A stretch of 64,000 bases of DNA from assembly GCA_020072565.1 (NCBI GenBank), contig JAIQGI010000007.1, positions 62,001-126,000 on the forward strand, read 5' to 3'. Positions 55,513-64,000 of this stretch are shown piece by piece (the stretch's first letter is position 1; every line of letters begins with the position of its first letter). The notes below the pieces were generated by a model that saw nothing but the letters and a program-made list of their open reading frames with translations, ran no database searches and was not told where the DNA came from. The translations under genes and the position numbers were made by a program. This DNA comes from Terriglobia bacterium. Its GTDB lineage: Bacteria > Acidobacteriota > UBA6911.

Positions 55513-55661
55513 TTCAGCACCTCACTTAACGCGGAGCAACGACCAGAACCTAAATACCAGGAGATGTGCATTCCGATGAGACGTCCGCGGATTGCCTCAA
55601 CAGCGACACGGGGCTGTATCTTCACGCAGTTGACCAAGATCAGTCAAGAGCCAACGACCAA

Positions 55662-56456
55662 TTATCTTATTCTCTTGAGAAATCCCGAGTGTACGCAGCT
55701 CAGAAAGTATCGATCCCTGGAGCGATCGATCCGAAAGTCCGGATGCGTCGAGAGAAACTCCTTCACTGCCGCCAATGGCCCGGGCTGATTTCCAGAGAAT
55801 ACTGTATTGTCAATGTGCGTATCGTTGACGAGAATATACCCATTGACCTTCACCAGATTGGAATAGAGGTTCAGTTCCGAAACTACATGCGGCTTTGCAT
55901 GATTAGAGTCGAGGATCACCAGGACACTATGGCCCGCAACCAACTTTGCAATGGACGCATACACGGACGCTGCCGTACTGCTGCCATTAATAAACGTGAT
56001 TCGTCCGAGAATGCTTTCTTTGATTTTTGTCGCTTGCCGGGTCCGATCCCACATGCTTCCATCGATGTCAACAGAAATCACCGTTCCTGCACCATTTCTG
56101 CAATCAAGGAGCGTGGCTAGATAGAGAGTCATGCCACCGTAGTATGTTCCCGTCTCGACAATGAAGTCAGGTTCAGTGTCAAAGATGATGTTCTCATAAG
56201 CGACTAGGTCGCTGGGATACTGCAACATTCGCACACCCTGCCAGTGGTTATCGTATTCTACGGTCTCCCACTGGGCAAGTGACTGCACCCGCTTGATCGC
56301 AACCGCATCAAGACGCCTTATAAGCATTCCTCGTAACGGAGCACCGTATCCAGTGAAAAGGATGACCGATACTAGGATCAGCACAACGCAGGCCAAGATC
56401 AACCCGCGAAATCGCTTTATTCTAATGTAAAGATCTGAGGTAGCCGACGCTTTCAT
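55662..56456 (-). CDS. CmcI-like SAM-dependent protein, membrane-anchored
   Basis: 264 residues. One N-terminal membrane helix (about 17-36). A CmcI/RhmAB-type (cephalosporin hydroxylase/rhamnosyl O-methyltransferase) Rossmann domain follows: FIVETGTYYGGMTLYLATLL, VISVDIDGS, GHSVLVILDSNHAKPHVVSE. Members methylate sugars or small molecules; here the setting is a polysaccharide region, so a glycan O-methyltransferase is plausible. GGAGA precedes the ATG. Confidence 0.8.
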   Translation of the reverse strand: MKASATSDLYIRIKRFRGLILACVVLILVSVILFTGYGAPLRGMLIRRLDAVAIKRVQSLAQWETVEYDNHWQGVRMLQYPSDLVAYENIIFDTEPDFIVETGTYYGGMTLYLATLLDCRNGAGTVISVDIDGSMWDRTRQATKIKESILGRITFINGSSTAASVYASIAKLVAGHSVLVILDSNHAKPHVVSELNLYSNLVKVNGYILVNDTHIDNTVFSGNQPGPLAAVKEFLSTHPDFRIDRSRDRYFLSCVHSGFLKRIR

Positions 56457-56927
56457 GAGGTCTCCGTTTGGAAAATTATCAGGTTCATAGTAAAGCTATA
56501 TTCATACCATGACCGTGTTCTATAGCATCCAACCTGAACCATCCATTAAATTGGATGGCAAGCAGAAAAAAACCAAAGAATTGGCCGCCGCCGGACGCGA
56601 GCAGAAGCTTTTGTCCGCCGACAAGGGCAAAACTGTCCGCGTCCGTCTCCGTTTTACAGCGTACAAAGATCTATTCTTGCCATTCACCCAAGAATACTCC
56701 GGCCAAACGACATCATAGGCGGGAGTGGTCTAATGTGTAAAAATGGCTCATGGAAAAACTGTGCAAATCCTACGAGCCTGCACAGCCGTTGCGGATGCTC
56801 GATAGGAAGAAGGGATCGATTTCCGGGACGCACTCGAGGTGCGCACTTTTCCATAGGTATCAGGTATCGCCGGGAATTTATGTATCTGAGCGAAACCGAC
56901 GAAGACCAGTTCTAAGTTGTGAAGTGA
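56457..56927. other. Gap of 471 bases with no recognised gene
   Basis: Several short open frames exist (for example 56509-56718 on plus), but none has a recognisable domain, ribosome-binding site or conserved motif. The base composition is mixed. It may hold decayed coding sequence, as the nearby 58.8-59.3 kb stretch does. Confidence 0.4.
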
Positions 56928-57941
56928 TCATTCACGAATCAGGCCAATCTCTGCAAGATCACCCAGCCATGCATCCAGTAGCCCCAGTTCCCGCCGATCC
57001 ATCACACCTTCCTCAACCAGGGCTTCGTAGCACACCCTCAGGTTGTGTCCTATATCATCCCTAAGGTGCGACAACGAGAGTGAATCAAGACAACGGGCGA
57101 TCTTGCGGTTTAGCAAGTACCCGGGAACCTCATCAGCAAAATCCTTCATCAGGTCGTGCTCGTTTCGTAGTTGCTGCACAGTCGCTTCATGAAATAGCAC
57201 GGACCAGCCATACTCCCAGCCGATCCGCTGTGCCAACAGGCTTCGCCAGATGTCGGTCATCCGGAAAGAGCAATACGACGGCAAGTACATCAACGGGAAC
57301 GCATCTAGAAACCAGGTGGTATTTTGACTGTTGAAAGGGCACCATGCGCCCATGCCCAGCGCGACCTGGACTCCTCGCCGAAACTGAATGGGAAGAGCGC
57401 AGAGCAATCGGTAGATCGCGTCGACGTCGGGATTGTCATCGGCAAGGCCCTGCTGGATTGGGCAGTCAGCCGGCGAGGCTGACGGCAGTTTGGGAACATC
57501 TTCATGCACCGCATCCAACGGGAATCCTCGTGGCCAGATAGAAGCTTCCGAAAAATACCGGTATACATTGACCCAGCTTACTTCACTCAGCACCGGCGCA
57601 TAGGCCTCTCGCCGACGTGCAATGCCGAAGGCTTGCAGCGGAATGTTGTCGTCATCTGTCTCCACAATCACTTCGTGCCCCTCTCGGAATGCCAGAAGAT
57701 ATCCGATATTCTTCCTTGCGTAGTGCCTTGTGGGGCATTCGCGCGCAAATCGGAAGCCTGTGCCCCGCTGCAGAGACAACGGGAAAAAGTCGCAACCCGG
57801 CAAGTAAAATTCAGCAGGAGTTCGTTCGTCTCCGATTAGATAGAAGTGCCACGCCTGTTTCGAGGCTACATCGGCCAGCGCTTGAAGGATCGCATTGGGT
57901 GAAGCAATGGAAGTTAAAACCAACGCCGCGATCGAATTCAT
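56928..57941 (-). CDS. STELLO-type glycosyltransferase (DUF288-like)
   Basis: 337 residues. The metal-binding acidic motif appears in EVIVETDDDNIP (about residue 95), preceded by ARKNIGYLLAFREGHE. LGMGAWCPFNSQNTTWF and YCSFRMTDIWRS are as in STELLO/DUF288 proteins, a family best known in plants and also found in bacteria. No signal peptide. Its start overlaps the upstream glycosyltransferase (ATGA at 57938). Probably builds a surface glycan; the sugar is unknown. Confidence 0.75.
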   Translation of the reverse strand: MNSIAALVLTSIASPNAILQALADVASKQAWHFYLIGDERTPAEFYLPGCDFFPLSLQRGTGFRFARECPTRHYARKNIGYLLAFREGHEVIVETDDDNIPLQAFGIARRREAYAPVLSEVSWVNVYRYFSEASIWPRGFPLDAVHEDVPKLPSASPADCPIQQGLADDNPDVDAIYRLLCALPIQFRRGVQVALGMGAWCPFNSQNTTWFLDAFPLMYLPSYCSFRMTDIWRSLLAQRIGWEYGWSVLFHEATVQQLRNEHDLMKDFADEVPGYLLNRKIARCLDSLSLSHLRDDIGHNLRVCYEALVEEGVMDRRELGLLDAWLGDLAEIGLIRE

Positions 57942-58717
57942 GGTGCCAACTCCTGTTTATCCTGCTCCAGTCGGATGTGAAGATCGCGTTGCCATCGCAA
58001 CCGCGCCAACCTGGCAAGCTGGCGCAGGGCCTCAACAATCACGCGGCTGTTGACCTGCGAGCTGGGATTGCGATACATGATTGGGACTTCTCGAATTCGA
58101 ACGCCGTGACAATAGGCACGTATTTCTGTCTGGAAGAAATGCGCTTTGGATTGGATGCCTTTTTCTAATACAAGTCTCAGTGTCTCACATGAAAAAAGCT
58201 CAAAACCACTCGTCATATCTGACAGGCGAGTGCCAAGCATCAGGTTTGCAAGGCAAGTTCCGCCCCGGCTGACGAATCTACGTTTCCAGGAGGCGTCCGC
58301 ATATGCCCCTGACCTTGAAAACCGGCTCCCAAACACGCAGTCGAAACCTTCCGGTATACACGCAAGAAAACTAGGAATCTGCTCAGGCAGATGGCTAAGC
58401 CCCGCATCCATCTCCAGTATCCAACCGCATCCTGCCGCCAGCGCTTCCCGATATCCGCGCAAATAGGCATCGACCACGCACTTATTCTCGGGCGCCCAAA
58501 CAACCCGCAATCTCGGTTCCCGCTGAGAATATTTTTCTAGCACAGCACGTGTTCCATCCGTTGAGACCCTATCGACCACTACGAAGAGATCCGTGTGCGG
58601 GACGCTCCGGCAGTTGTCCAATACCCGTTGGACGAACTCCATAGCCGTGGAGGCCTCGTTGGCCATCGGCGTAATCACACCGAGGTGCAGTTTTTCCAGG
58701 TTGCGTTCAACGGGCAT
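57938..58717 (-). CDS. Glycosyltransferase family 2
   Basis: 259 residues, GT-A fold. HLGVITPMANEASTAMEFVQ at the N-terminus, the DxD-like WILEMDAGLSHLPEQIPSFL, then SDMTSGFELFSCETLRLVLE. Resembles dolichol-phosphate mannose synthase-like enzymes. GGAGGATC precedes the ATG. Coupled to the STELLO-type gene. Confidence 0.88.
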   Translation of the reverse strand: MPVERNLEKLHLGVITPMANEASTAMEFVQRVLDNCRSVPHTDLFVVVDRVSTDGTRAVLEKYSQREPRLRVVWAPENKCVVDAYLRGYREALAAGCGWILEMDAGLSHLPEQIPSFLACIPEGFDCVFGSRFSRSGAYADASWKRRFVSRGGTCLANLMLGTRLSDMTSGFELFSCETLRLVLEKGIQSKAHFFQTEIRAYCHGVRIREVPIMYRNPSSQVNSRVIVEALRQLARLARLRWQRDLHIRLEQDKQELAP

Positions 58718-58846
58718 GCGATCCTCCTCTTGTGCAGACCTCTTCGACCTTCCCTCAGATGTCTACTGGGAAACATATTCATCGTTGAAAGGATCCACCT
58801 TAGATATTTCGATATTCGGTCCTCAGGATGCGGAGTACCTCACTTG

Positions 58847-59000
58847 CCGAAAGCTCGCTGGAAAATAGAGCAGGACCACCGTCAATTAAAGGAAGAGCTT
58901 GGATTGGATCACTACAAATGCGGTCGTTTGGCGGGGTTACCTTATCATGTCACTCTGGTAATGTTTGCCCAGGGCTTCTCGAGGCTGGCAACTCTTCGCA
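58847..59000 (+). pseudogene. IS701/IS4-like transposase C-terminal remnant
   Basis: A fragment reads PKARWKIEQDHRQLKEELGL then DHYKCGRLAGLPYHVTLVMF, the C-terminal catalytic (Glu) region of IS701-type DDE transposases. The N-terminal part with the first Asp residues is missing. No inverted ends were found. Bases 58718-58846 upstream hold nothing recognised. Confidence 0.65.
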
Positions 59001-59144
59001 ATAAAAACAGCATCTCGCTGGTCCCTGCACGGGCTGGCCTTAGATTAAAAACCTGTTATTCACGTGGACAGAAGCGTCGCCGTTTTGCGCCTGCATCGTT
59101 GGATCCGCGTCATCAAGCCCTTAGTCACTTGGCCTACCAGTACG

Positions 59145-59334
59145 AAGCAACCGCATGTCTGGAAGGTGCTGAGGAACCTCGGATGGAGTTGCCAAAGGCC
59201 GACCGGACGAGCATTGGAACGCAATGAAGCCTTGATCCGCCGATGGGAAAAAGAGCAGAGGCCGGACCTCAAAAAAAGCTCGAAAGCATAGATAGACCAC
59301 AGTTGTCATCGACGAGAGTGAGCTGAGCAAGCGC
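59145..59334 (+). pseudogene. IS630-type transposase remnant, frameshifted
   Basis: Winged-helix part reads HVWKVLRNLGWSCQRPTGRA LERN (59154 on), followed by RRWEKEQRPDLKKSSK, then a stop. The start of the DDE domain (TVVIDESELSKR, 59299-59334) lies in another frame. Upstream helix-turn-helix and later catalytic residues are missing. 59335-59480 shows nothing further. Confidence 0.7.
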
Positions 59335-59480
59335 ATCGATTCCGGCGGCCTTGTCCTATGGCATAGGTGCCGAGACATCCCGGCCCTTTGCGATGATGAA
59401 TCTGGGCAGGCTCATTTCCTCACTCCTCTTCACGCTCACATTGCTACCGGCTTTTCCAAAACCTCGCTAATAAATGCAGA

Positions 59481-61106
59481 TTACCTGACCATTCCAGTGG
59501 TATTTTTAAAGATCTTGAGCAGTACCGCCTTCTGGCGGCGGATTTCAAACACCGGCTTCAAATTGGACTCGGCGTAACGAATCATGTCCTCGTAGCGAGA
59601 ACGGCGAGTGATGTACATCAAATACGACGGTTGGGAGGAATCTTCAAATTTTTCCAGCGAACCTGGTGAAGTTTTTTTTTCCAAGCTCATATTGGCGCAG
59701 GACGCAGCCATGGGAACGAAAATTTTCGCGCCATTTTCAGCGTGAGCGTTAAGCCACCGAGCGCCCTCCTGATACGCATGACCGAAATATTCCAAACTGA
59801 ACACTTCATCAGACGGCTCCCGAATAGCCGAGTTGGCAATACCATTTAAGAAAGCCCCCTCATAAGGATGTATCCGAATCATTTGGATCAAGCAAAAACT
59901 ATAAAAAGTGACGACGAGAGAAATGCCCACTTTTTTCCCCCAACTGGTCATCAAAATCTCAAATCCGGCGCCGACAAGAACGCTGAGCGCAGGAAGAAGA
60001 AAAAGGAAATGTCGCATCGCGTTGTATTTGAGACTGGATTGAAATGAGATCGCCAAGCCGGCCATGAGCCACATCCCAGCCAAACTCAGCAGCGGCCGCA
60101 ACTGAGGTTCATTTTCCTTTTTCAAGAGAAGCGAGCCGACACTGAGAAATAAACCCATCAACATTGGGAGCGGCACGGAGGAAAACAAATGAGCGGGGAC
60201 ATAATGCCAGGGAAGATCCGACACCAGATAAATCTTTCTCATGTAGACTTCATGGATATTAAAAGAGAACTTGAAAGGGAGCAACAGAACGGAATAAATT
60301 TTGGAAATGGGATCGTCCCATAACCAAGGCCAAAACAGGATAGCAACAAAAATTCCTCCAGCGATAAGGAAGAAATAGTTCTTCCAACGCCAGAGAAACC
60401 GCGTCGGACGAAAGATCGCCAGCCAAACTGTCATCAACACCACCGCCAGAAACGCAAACGGCGTCGTGGTCAGCGCCCATCCCAAGCCGGCCAGACCAAT
60501 CAGCACGCGATTGTTTGAGTCAGATTTGCAAAATTTGAGAACGCACCAAACCGCTAGTGCGACTCCAAACAACGCGATTAAATCCTTGGGATTATTCTGA
60601 GAATGCGCGATGAACTGAGGCATCAGAGCCAGGGAGAAAGCCGACATCAAAGCAACTCTTCTTTTTGAACAGACCAGAACGACGATCTCGTAGATGAGGA
60701 AAAGGCTCGCCGAGGAAAAAATCAAATTGGCCAAATGAAATCCGCGGTAATAATTGATGGAAGGAAGAGCTTTCGACACAACTGCTGCAGTAATCCCACG
60801 GATTAAATCCGTTGGGAAATAATAACCTCTCAATTCATGGAAAGGCCATGCGGGAAGCGATTGACCTGAAAAAAAGGATAACACGATCTTCAAATAGGCT
60901 TTTGACCCTTCAACCGACTCCGGCTCGTCGATCGTGACGCCATAATCGGATGAGATAATAAGCCCGACTATAAAAAACACCGCCGTCGGCAAAAGCCCGA
61001 GCCACACCCCTGGCCTGTCGATCAATCCCTTGAGATGAACCGCCTCTTTTGCACGAACGTCGCGCACGCATGCCCGGACCTTAGAGGCGAAAACACTTAC
61101 ATTCAT
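59481..61106 (-). CDS. Membrane glycosyltransferase of the GT39/ArnT-like superfamily
   Basis: 541 residues, with about 10-12 membrane helices. The first periplasmic loop has the acidic motif VTIDEPESVEGSKAY, as in PMT/ArnT-type enzymes that take polyprenyl-phosphate sugars. NNPKDLIALFG and SLKYNAMRHFLFLLPALSVL are further family-like features. C-terminal periplasmic part about residues 435-541. Noticeably more AT-rich than the upstream genes. No clear ribosome-binding site. Confidence 0.75.
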   Translation of the reverse strand: MNVSVFASKVRACVRDVRAKEAVHLKGLIDRPGVWLGLLPTAVFFIVGLIISSDYGVTIDEPESVEGSKAYLKIVLSFFSGQSLPAWPFHELRGYYFPTDLIRGITAAVVSKALPSINYYRGFHLANLIFSSASLFLIYEIVVLVCSKRRVALMSAFSLALMPQFIAHSQNNPKDLIALFGVALAVWCVLKFCKSDSNNRVLIGLAGLGWALTTTPFAFLAVVLMTVWLAIFRPTRFLWRWKNYFFLIAGGIFVAILFWPWLWDDPISKIYSVLLLPFKFSFNIHEVYMRKIYLVSDLPWHYVPAHLFSSVPLPMLMGLFLSVGSLLLKKENEPQLRPLLSLAGMWLMAGLAISFQSSLKYNAMRHFLFLLPALSVLVGAGFEILMTSWGKKVGISLVVTFYSFCLIQMIRIHPYEGAFLNGIANSAIREPSDEVFSLEYFGHAYQEGARWLNAHAENGAKIFVPMAASCANMSLEKKTSPGSLEKFEDSSQPSYLMYITRRSRYEDMIRYAESNLKPVFEIRRQKAVLLKIFKNTTGMVR

Positions 61107-61157
61107 GAGCGTGTTGGTTATTGTTGATTATGTAGATTTTGAGTTGGGGATCGAAAA

Positions 61158-62978
61158 TCATATATAAAGCCTCATGTGGTTCCCACCCTCCTCAGGCGAT
61201 TTTTTCCCGACTCTTCGACGCGCGCTCAGCAGATATCCCGAACACGCTGCATTTTGCAGCCCAAAGTGACCTGCGAGCCACCTGGGATTCTTTCTTTTGC
61301 CTTGAGCCCAACCAGACAATCCTGCGGTTGCCCCAAAATTCTCCCTTTTTGTCATCGGCATTAAACCTTCCTTAGAGGTACCCGTATCCCCATTTCTCAA
61401 CCATACGTTGCCGACATTATTCCAAACCCTCATACAAACAAGAGTGGATATCATGCTATATCCTCCTCCGAGGACAACTTGCGGAAAATACATCACACAT
61501 GGAAGTGCCTCGCCTGCAGAAATCGTACCAGTAAAGGTAGTGACACTTTCCTTTCTCAGCGCATAAACAAAAAGGGTTTTATTTACTAAGATCGAGCCTA
61601 AATTGACTGCGTCCTCATAAGAAGAAGTACGGATTACATCGAGCTTGGAAATTCCTCCCTGGTTTCTGATCGCAAAAGTCACCGTATGCTCGGCCTTACC
61701 TTTATTGATGGCTTCCACGGTAAACTGATGATTTGCTTCATGTTTAAAGGCAGTGACGTATAGGTCGTTAGTGCCAGCCACTGTTGCACTGATCCTTTTT
61801 GCCCCCGGGCGGATGTACCTGGTATATTGACTTAATGCCCGTCCGTATTTCAAAACATCAACCATTCCATCCGTAACACTGTCCGCGAATATTCCGTCTT
61901 CAGAGTGGGCCGTAGCACTCCAAACAAAATAGTTTGTAGCGTTTCCGTACACTTGCGCATTGTATATCATCTTGCTGTATTCCAATACTTTGTCAATTTG
62001 GGTAGTTCCAAATGCCCATTCCGTCATCCATAATGCTAACCCCCGATTCCTAACAAGATTGTCCTGAGCAAGATCAACGAAACCGCTGATAGCATTGTCT
62101 GCCTTGCCATTTGCAACTGTGGCATAACCGTGGAACGCACCTCGAAACAAACAGCTTCCTGCAACCGGATCCTGGAGTATCGTCTGCAAATAATTCTCTG
62201 ATCCCGATGCAGAAGCGTCTTCCGGTGCAAGAATCTTCGTATTAAAATCTTCCTGCTGCAATCGGGAAGCGACTGCTTTGATGCCGGCGGTTAATTCCGC
62301 AGGCGACCAGTACGTCATGATTCCATCAGGACCAGGTTCATTTTGAAGTGAAATATAATCAAAAGTAAGACCGTAGTTGTTTTGTGCATAATGAAGGAGT
62401 GCAGTCCAATATTCGGCAACTTCTTCATAAATCCTGGAATCAGAGGAACGGATGTGATTGTTGGGCAGATTATAAGCAGGTCCATCAGTTGCCCAATCCA
62501 TCACGTTATAATTATATTCCACCACAACCAATTTCAAGCCGGCGTCCTGGAGTGCCTTGGCTCGCTCGAAATATAAAAAATGTTTACCGAATTGTTTATT
62601 GTACGAAATCCAATTGTAATGAAAAGGATCGCGGTCGTCGTTGGAAACCTCTTCGGGAGGATGCAACACCATGGCATAGTCATAACCCAGACCTTTTATC
62701 TCCTTCGCAACATCCGGGAATGGAATAGGATAATTTGGTGGCCACGTTTTGGTCCAGGGCGCGTACACGTGCGCGGTAATACCCCATCCTTCGATTGTTT
62801 GATATCCAACAGCGCCGTCGACTATCACACTGGCAACTTGGCCATCAGCACCCTTGAACGCACCTTCATCAGCACGGGGAGGAGAACAATTTTCCCCTAA
62901 AAAAAGGCCGAGGGAGGAGAAGAGCACGAGAGTGATATAAATATATAAGGCGACGGTGAATCTGGTACGAGGTTTCAT
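61158..62978 (-). CDS. Secreted glycoside hydrolase, GH30-like
   Basis: 606 residues. Signal peptide (about 1-28). TIEGWGITAHVY marks the start of the (beta/alpha)8 barrel. Acid/base Glu in DYISLQNEPGPDGIMTYWSP and the nucleophile Glu in LALWMTEWAFGTT place it in GH30-type clan A enzymes. A beta-sandwich follows (about 400-500). The C-terminal ~90 residues after YFPQVVLGGGYSMISTLVC change character and may be shifted out of frame. AT-rich. Could trim or remodel a surface or plant polysaccharide. Confidence 0.75.
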   Translation of the reverse strand: MKPRTRFTVALYIYITLVLFSSLGLFLGENCSPPRADEGAFKGADGQVASVIVDGAVGYQTIEGWGITAHVYAPWTKTWPPNYPIPFPDVAKEIKGLGYDYAMVLHPPEEVSNDDRDPFHYNWISYNKQFGKHFLYFERAKALQDAGLKLVVVEYNYNVMDWATDGPAYNLPNNHIRSSDSRIYEEVAEYWTALLHYAQNNYGLTFDYISLQNEPGPDGIMTYWSPAELTAGIKAVASRLQQEDFNTKILAPEDASASGSENYLQTILQDPVAGSCLFRGAFHGYATVANGKADNAISGFVDLAQDNLVRNRGLALWMTEWAFGTTQIDKVLEYSKMIYNAQVYGNATNYFVWSATAHSEDGIFADSVTDGMVDVLKYGRALSQYTRYIRPGAKRISATVAGTNDLYVTAFKHEANHQFTVEAINKGKAEHTVTFAIRNQGGISKLDVIRTSSYEDAVNLGSILVNKTLFVYALRKESVTTFTGTISAGEALPCVMYFPQVVLGGGYSMISTLVCMRVWNNVGNVWLRNGDTGTSKEGLMPMTKRENFGATAGLSGWAQGKRKNPRWLAGHFGLQNAACSGYLLSARRRVGKKSPEEGGNHMRLYI

Positions 62979-63317
62979 GGCAAACCCAACTAAATTTAGA
63001 AGCCACCGACGTACCCATTACCGCATGCCCCGTGCGGGCAGGTCGCGAGATAGAACCTGCGGTCCGGAAATCATCGCCAAGAAGTCCGTGCCCGTTATAC
63101 TTTGGCTCAACCGGCGAGGATACCACTATTTCATTGCTATCGGGCCTGGCAGCGCGTCGGGCCGGATGCGCAGGAAGCACTCAATTCAGATATTGCACCG
63201 GCGGGGTGATGAGCATCGAGCTATTGTCACTGACGATCTACCGACAACCAGGTCACCCATTTCTGAATTCATCGCCACGGAACAACTGCCGCCCGTGCTG
63301 GAGTGCAGTGCCTTGAA
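62979..63317. other. Gap of 339 bases with no recognised gene
   Basis: Open frames here have no motif or ribosome-binding site. One short hairpin GCCCCG-T-GCGGGC lies near 63027-63039. GC-content is higher than in the GH30 gene next to it. Confidence 0.4.
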
Positions 63318-64000
63318 CTAACTCCCTGGCAAAACAGAGGCCGGTTGCCGTCCCGCCTGATTGAGCGCTCGAACATGACTCCATGCTGACCAGCGAAACC
63401 TGAGAAACTGCACCAAAGCCCGCATACAAAAGCGAAGCAGTTTAAAGTAACGAATACTGCAGGCGCCGGTCGTCCGCGGCAAATGTCGGATGTTTGTCTC
63501 AACAATCTTCTCCAGACTTCCCTTTGCTGCGATGCAGAGAAGCAAGGAAGGAGTCAAGCTGTCATCCGGTATCAACCTTCTGATTCTCTGGTAGAAATCC
63601 CATGTCATCAACTTGAAAGGTGCGTTCACGTCCCGGCACGCTACCCCAAAGACGGCAAGGATACCGTATCGGAGAAGGCGTGCGATGACGATGCGATGCG
63701 ACGGATCGTGACGTTTCTTCCGCACACCCGTAAGGAATTCGGATTCATGACGTCTTTGCCATAGAATCCAAAAGTCCGCAGGATCAGTTTGTCCATCGCT
63801 GTCCATAAGAAAAACATACTCGCACTCGGCTCGATCCGCACCATATAACAAAGCGTCGCCGTGGCCCCCGTTTGATTTGTGCAGCGGAATCACCTGGGGA
63901 TATTTCCTAGCGAGATCGTCGATCAATTTAGCCGTCCGGTCCGTACTTCCATCATCTACAGCAAGCAGCTTGGACCCTGGCAGTTTTGCGAGAATCGCCG
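63318..64000 (-). CDS. Glycosyltransferase family 2, cut by window edge
   Basis: About 227 codons seen; the N-terminus is beyond the window. GT-A fold: LLAVDDGSTDRTAKLIDDLA at the edge, SNGGHGDALLYGADRA, the DxD motif VFLMDSDGQTDPADFWIL, and VNAPFKLMTWDFYQRIRRLI. Resembles DPM1-type polyprenyl-phosphate sugar transferases, which could supply a donor for the GT39-like enzyme at 59.5-61.1 kb. Confidence 0.85.
   Translation of the reverse strand, partial: AILAKLPGSKLLAVDDGSTDRTAKLIDDLARKYPQVIPLHKSNGGHGDALLYGADRAECEYVFLMDSDGQTDPADFWILWQRRHESEFLTGVRKKRHDPSHRIVIARLLRYGILAVFGVACRDVNAPFKLMTWDFYQRIRRLIPDDSLTPSLLLCIAAKGSLEKIVETNIRHLPRTTGACSIRYFKLLRFCMRALVQFLRFRWSAWSHVRALNQAGRQPASVLPGS

Noticed and set aside
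55625-55650. TTGAC/GTCAA palindrome upstream of cysD as an operator
   Set aside because: Arms of 5 bp with an 8-base spacer are easily met by chance and do not match the Rrf2 sites.
62956-63321. Plus-strand open frame of 121 codons upstream of the GH30 gene
   Set aside because: No domain, no ribosome-binding site and opposite to the local gene direction.

Overview
The window reads as the chromosome of a Gram-negative, diderm bacterium of moderately high GC. It carries BamD, an Mla-type lipid transport set, LolA-like proteins, a porin, a RodZ-like protein and a Tat/lipoprotein-type exported enzyme. The gene mix (a response regulator with a conserved helical tail, dnaK-hsp20-dnaJ-hspR, linked glnB-glnA-glnD-glnE, strings of alkaline-phosphatase-superfamily genes, dispersed 'GCAGAGG' repeats) suggests Acidobacteriota or a relative. 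That is an inference and no marker gene here proves it. No rRNA, tRNA or CRISPR array was recognised.

Layout. 1-8.5 kb (all minus): aroC, def, fmt, rsmB, rpe, bamD, a response regulator and valS (cut by the window edge). 8.7-12.4 kb (plus): mlaE-mlaF-mlaD and a CDP-alcohol phosphatidyltransferase. 12.4-16.3 kb (minus): a five-gene cluster that looks like a rearranged Lol lipoprotein-sorting system. 16.5-19.1 kb (plus): a rodZ-like gene with a strong promoter and two unrecognised genes. 19.2-23.9 kb (minus): the DnaK operon ending in hspR. 24.2-31.8 kb (minus): the whole nitrogen-signalling cascade glnB-glnA-glnD-glnE. 32-40.4 kb: aldo/keto reductase, an unknown protein, a VOC protein, leuCD, an MFS transporter, a GxxExxY gene, UDP-glucose dehydrogenase and a YdcF-like protein. 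40.3-46.7 kb (minus): a sulfate ABC transporter with a porin, behind an Rrf2-family regulator. 46.9-55.5 kb (minus): a small membrane protein, a ribbon-helix-helix protein, three coupled alkaline-phosphatase-superfamily genes and cysDN. 55.6-64 kb (minus): a surface-polysaccharide region with glycosyltransferases, a CmcI-like protein and a GH30-like hydrolase. It contains transposase debris and two visibly AT-richer genes.

The most striking non-gene feature is a family of intergenic inverted repeats between about 1.2 and 38.2 kb. Each has a purine-rich left arm beginning like CAAAAGCTCAACGCAGAGG, with 9-base periodicity, and a complementary right arm ending like CCTCTGCGTTGAGCTTTTG. Some copies are nested inside a second, outer inverted repeat. 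Copies sit in every gap of the gln cluster, one supplies the C-terminal residues of the MFS protein, and one carries a GxxExxY (PD-(D/E)XK-like) gene in its loop. The second clear regulatory signal is a pair of matching palindromes, one over the rrf2 promoter and one ahead of the porin-sulfate transporter operon.
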